DNA of 33,414 bases from positions 1-33,414 of the forward strand of contig JBLMWU010000239.1 of the NCBI GenBank assembly GCA_050257395.1, in the 5' to 3' direction. Below are positions 33,078 through 33,414 of this stretch, piece after piece; position 1 is the first letter of the stretch; each line of letters starts with the position of its first letter. This stretch comes from JAIRTY01 sp050257395. GTDB taxonomy: Bacteria > Actinomycetota > Actinomycetes > Streptosporangiales > Streptosporangiaceae. Both the position numbers and the translations under genes were made by a program. Under the pieces are notes generated by a model. The model ran no database searches. It worked only from the letters and a program-made list of their open reading frames with translations, and was not told the DNA's origin.

Positions 33078-33414
33078 CTTTCTGGCTCCTCGCTCGCCGC
33101 CGGGCCGCTGGGACCCGCCGTCTTCCCTCCTCGCTCCGGCTCCTTCGTCGCCTCGCTCGTCAGTCCAGACGGCGGAGCGGCCCTTTGGCTCGCTCGGAGC
33201 TGGGCGGCGCGGAGGACGGCGGCGACGATGTTCTGGTAGCCGGTGCAGCGGCACAGGTTGCCGCCGATCAGCTCGCGGGCCCCAGCCTCGCCGGGGTCCG
33301 GGTTGTCCCGCAGCCCGGCGGTCACCGTGACCAGGAAGCCCGGGGTGCAGAACCCGCACTGCAGCCCGTGGCACTCGGCGAACGCCCGCTGCTCCGGCGA
33401 CAGCGCGCCGTCCG
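33074..33414 (-). CDS. CoxS-like [2Fe-2S] subunit of molybdenum hydroxylase (partial, N terminus outside window)
   Basis: About 112 C-terminal codons are visible; the gene runs off the right edge. The segment holds the second [2Fe-2S] cluster motif of the family: HGLQCGFCTPGF, then GGNLCRCTGYQNIVAAV. The first, plant-ferredoxin-like cluster must lie beyond the window. The small subunit passes electrons from the molybdenum centre to FAD. After the natural end of the domain (about AAQLRAS) there is a tail of some 35-40 hydrophilic residues (KEPERGGKTAGPSGP and similar) translated from repeat copy C, so the original C terminus seems to have been extended by repeat insertion. TGA (33076-33074) overlaps the coxL ATG. 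Confidence 0.93.
   Translation of the reverse strand, partial: DGALSPEQRAFAECHGLQCGFCTPGFLVTVTAGLRDNPDPGEAGARELIGGNLCRCTGYQNIVAAVLRAAQLRASQRAAPPSGLTSEATKEPERGGKTAGPSGPAASEEPER
33081..33195 (-). repeat. GAGCGAG-type dispersed repeat, copy C (3' end of coxS)
   Basis: Read on the minus strand this begins GAGCGAGCCAAAGGGCC and ends GAGGAGCCAGA, matching copy A (5887-6000) with about four differences in roughly 112 bases. It codes for the CoxS tail in its reading frame and ends three to four bases before the coxL ATG, giving that gene its GAGGAG ribosome binding site. Confidence 0.82.

Noticed and set aside
27908..33239. Long plus-strand open frames (826 and 841 codons) antisense to hyuA and coxL
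   Set aside because: Both mirror genes with strong family motifs; their translations are low-complexity and lack any domain.
30699..33374. A longer CoxL start near 33374
   Set aside because: The extra residues come from another frame of coxS and repeat copy C; the ATG at 33077 with GAGGAG and the ATGA overlap fits the conserved CoxL N terminus.
30699..33414. True aerobic CO dehydrogenase genes
   Set aside because: The large subunit lacks the AYXCSFR loop that binds copper in form I enzymes, and the neighbours are hydantoinase and ring-opening enzymes.
1..33414. CRISPR arrays, tRNA or rRNA genes, prophage or known defence systems
   Set aside because: No regularly spaced repeat array, cloverleaf-like conserved sequence, ribosomal RNA landmark, integrase, or defence gene family was recognised.

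Overview
The window is about 33 kb of very GC-rich DNA with GTG, TTG and apparently CTG starts and many 4-base stop/start overlaps. Its gene families (DesK/LiaS-type two-component pairs, proline/glycine-rich HtrA proteases, tail-anchored CoxG proteins, GH65 phosphorylases) are typical of a soil actinobacterium, perhaps of the Streptosporangiales type. No rRNA, tRNA, CRISPR array, transposase gene or phage gene was recognised. The only hint of mobile DNA is a pair of short direct repeats at the far left edge.

Layout. (1) 1-1449: an edge without a credible gene, then a HIT-family hydrolase and a RidA-family protein, both minus strand. (2) 1620-4216: a minus-strand pair, DMT-type exporter followed by a YtcJ-like amidohydrolase. 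(3) 4330-6732: an integral-membrane acyltransferase with a C-terminal SGNH domain; a dispersed repeat lies in frame inside it. (4) 6957-14425: a tail-anchored CoxG-like protein, divergent from a plus-strand hsp20-capA pair, then a convergent tandem universal stress protein, a GH65 glycoside phosphorylase and a phytoene-desaturase-like FAD oxidoreductase. (5) 14564-18247: a compact plus-strand operon of ABC ATPase, ABC permease, sensor kinase and LuxR-type response regulator, ending in a strong hairpin. (6) 18330-23158: minus-strand genes for envelope proteolysis, in transcription order a lipoprotein, a divergent FtsH-like AAA/M41 protease with a large insertion, a small membrane HExxH protein and an HtrA serine protease.

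(7) 23281-33414: the most interesting part. It is a tightly packed minus-strand operon which enters from beyond the right edge: CoxS-like [2Fe-2S] subunit (partial), CoxL-like molybdenum hydroxylase, tail-anchored CoxG, HyuA, HyuB, a fused AccD-AccA carboxyltransferase, and a cyanuric acid hydrolase/barbiturase-family ring-opening amidohydrolase. The first six are joined by 4-base stop/start overlaps and the seventh follows after 30 bases. The combination suggests a complete route for an N-heterocycle (pyrimidine, hydantoin, triazine or related lactam): hydroxylation by the Mo enzyme, ring opening by the amidohydrolase and/or the ATP-dependent HyuAB enzyme, and handling of a malonyl-type product by the carboxyltransferase. 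The substrate is an inference.

Two sequence-level oddities stand out. HyuA has no ATG, GTG or TTG before its conserved N-terminal ATP-binding motif; a CTG with an ideal Shine-Dalgarno sequence, overlapping the previous stop codon, appears to be the start. A dispersed GAGCGAG-rich repeat family occurs three times: inside the acyltransferase gene, just upstream of the GH65 gene, and at the 3' end of coxS, where it supplies the CoxS tail and probably the ribosome binding site of coxL.
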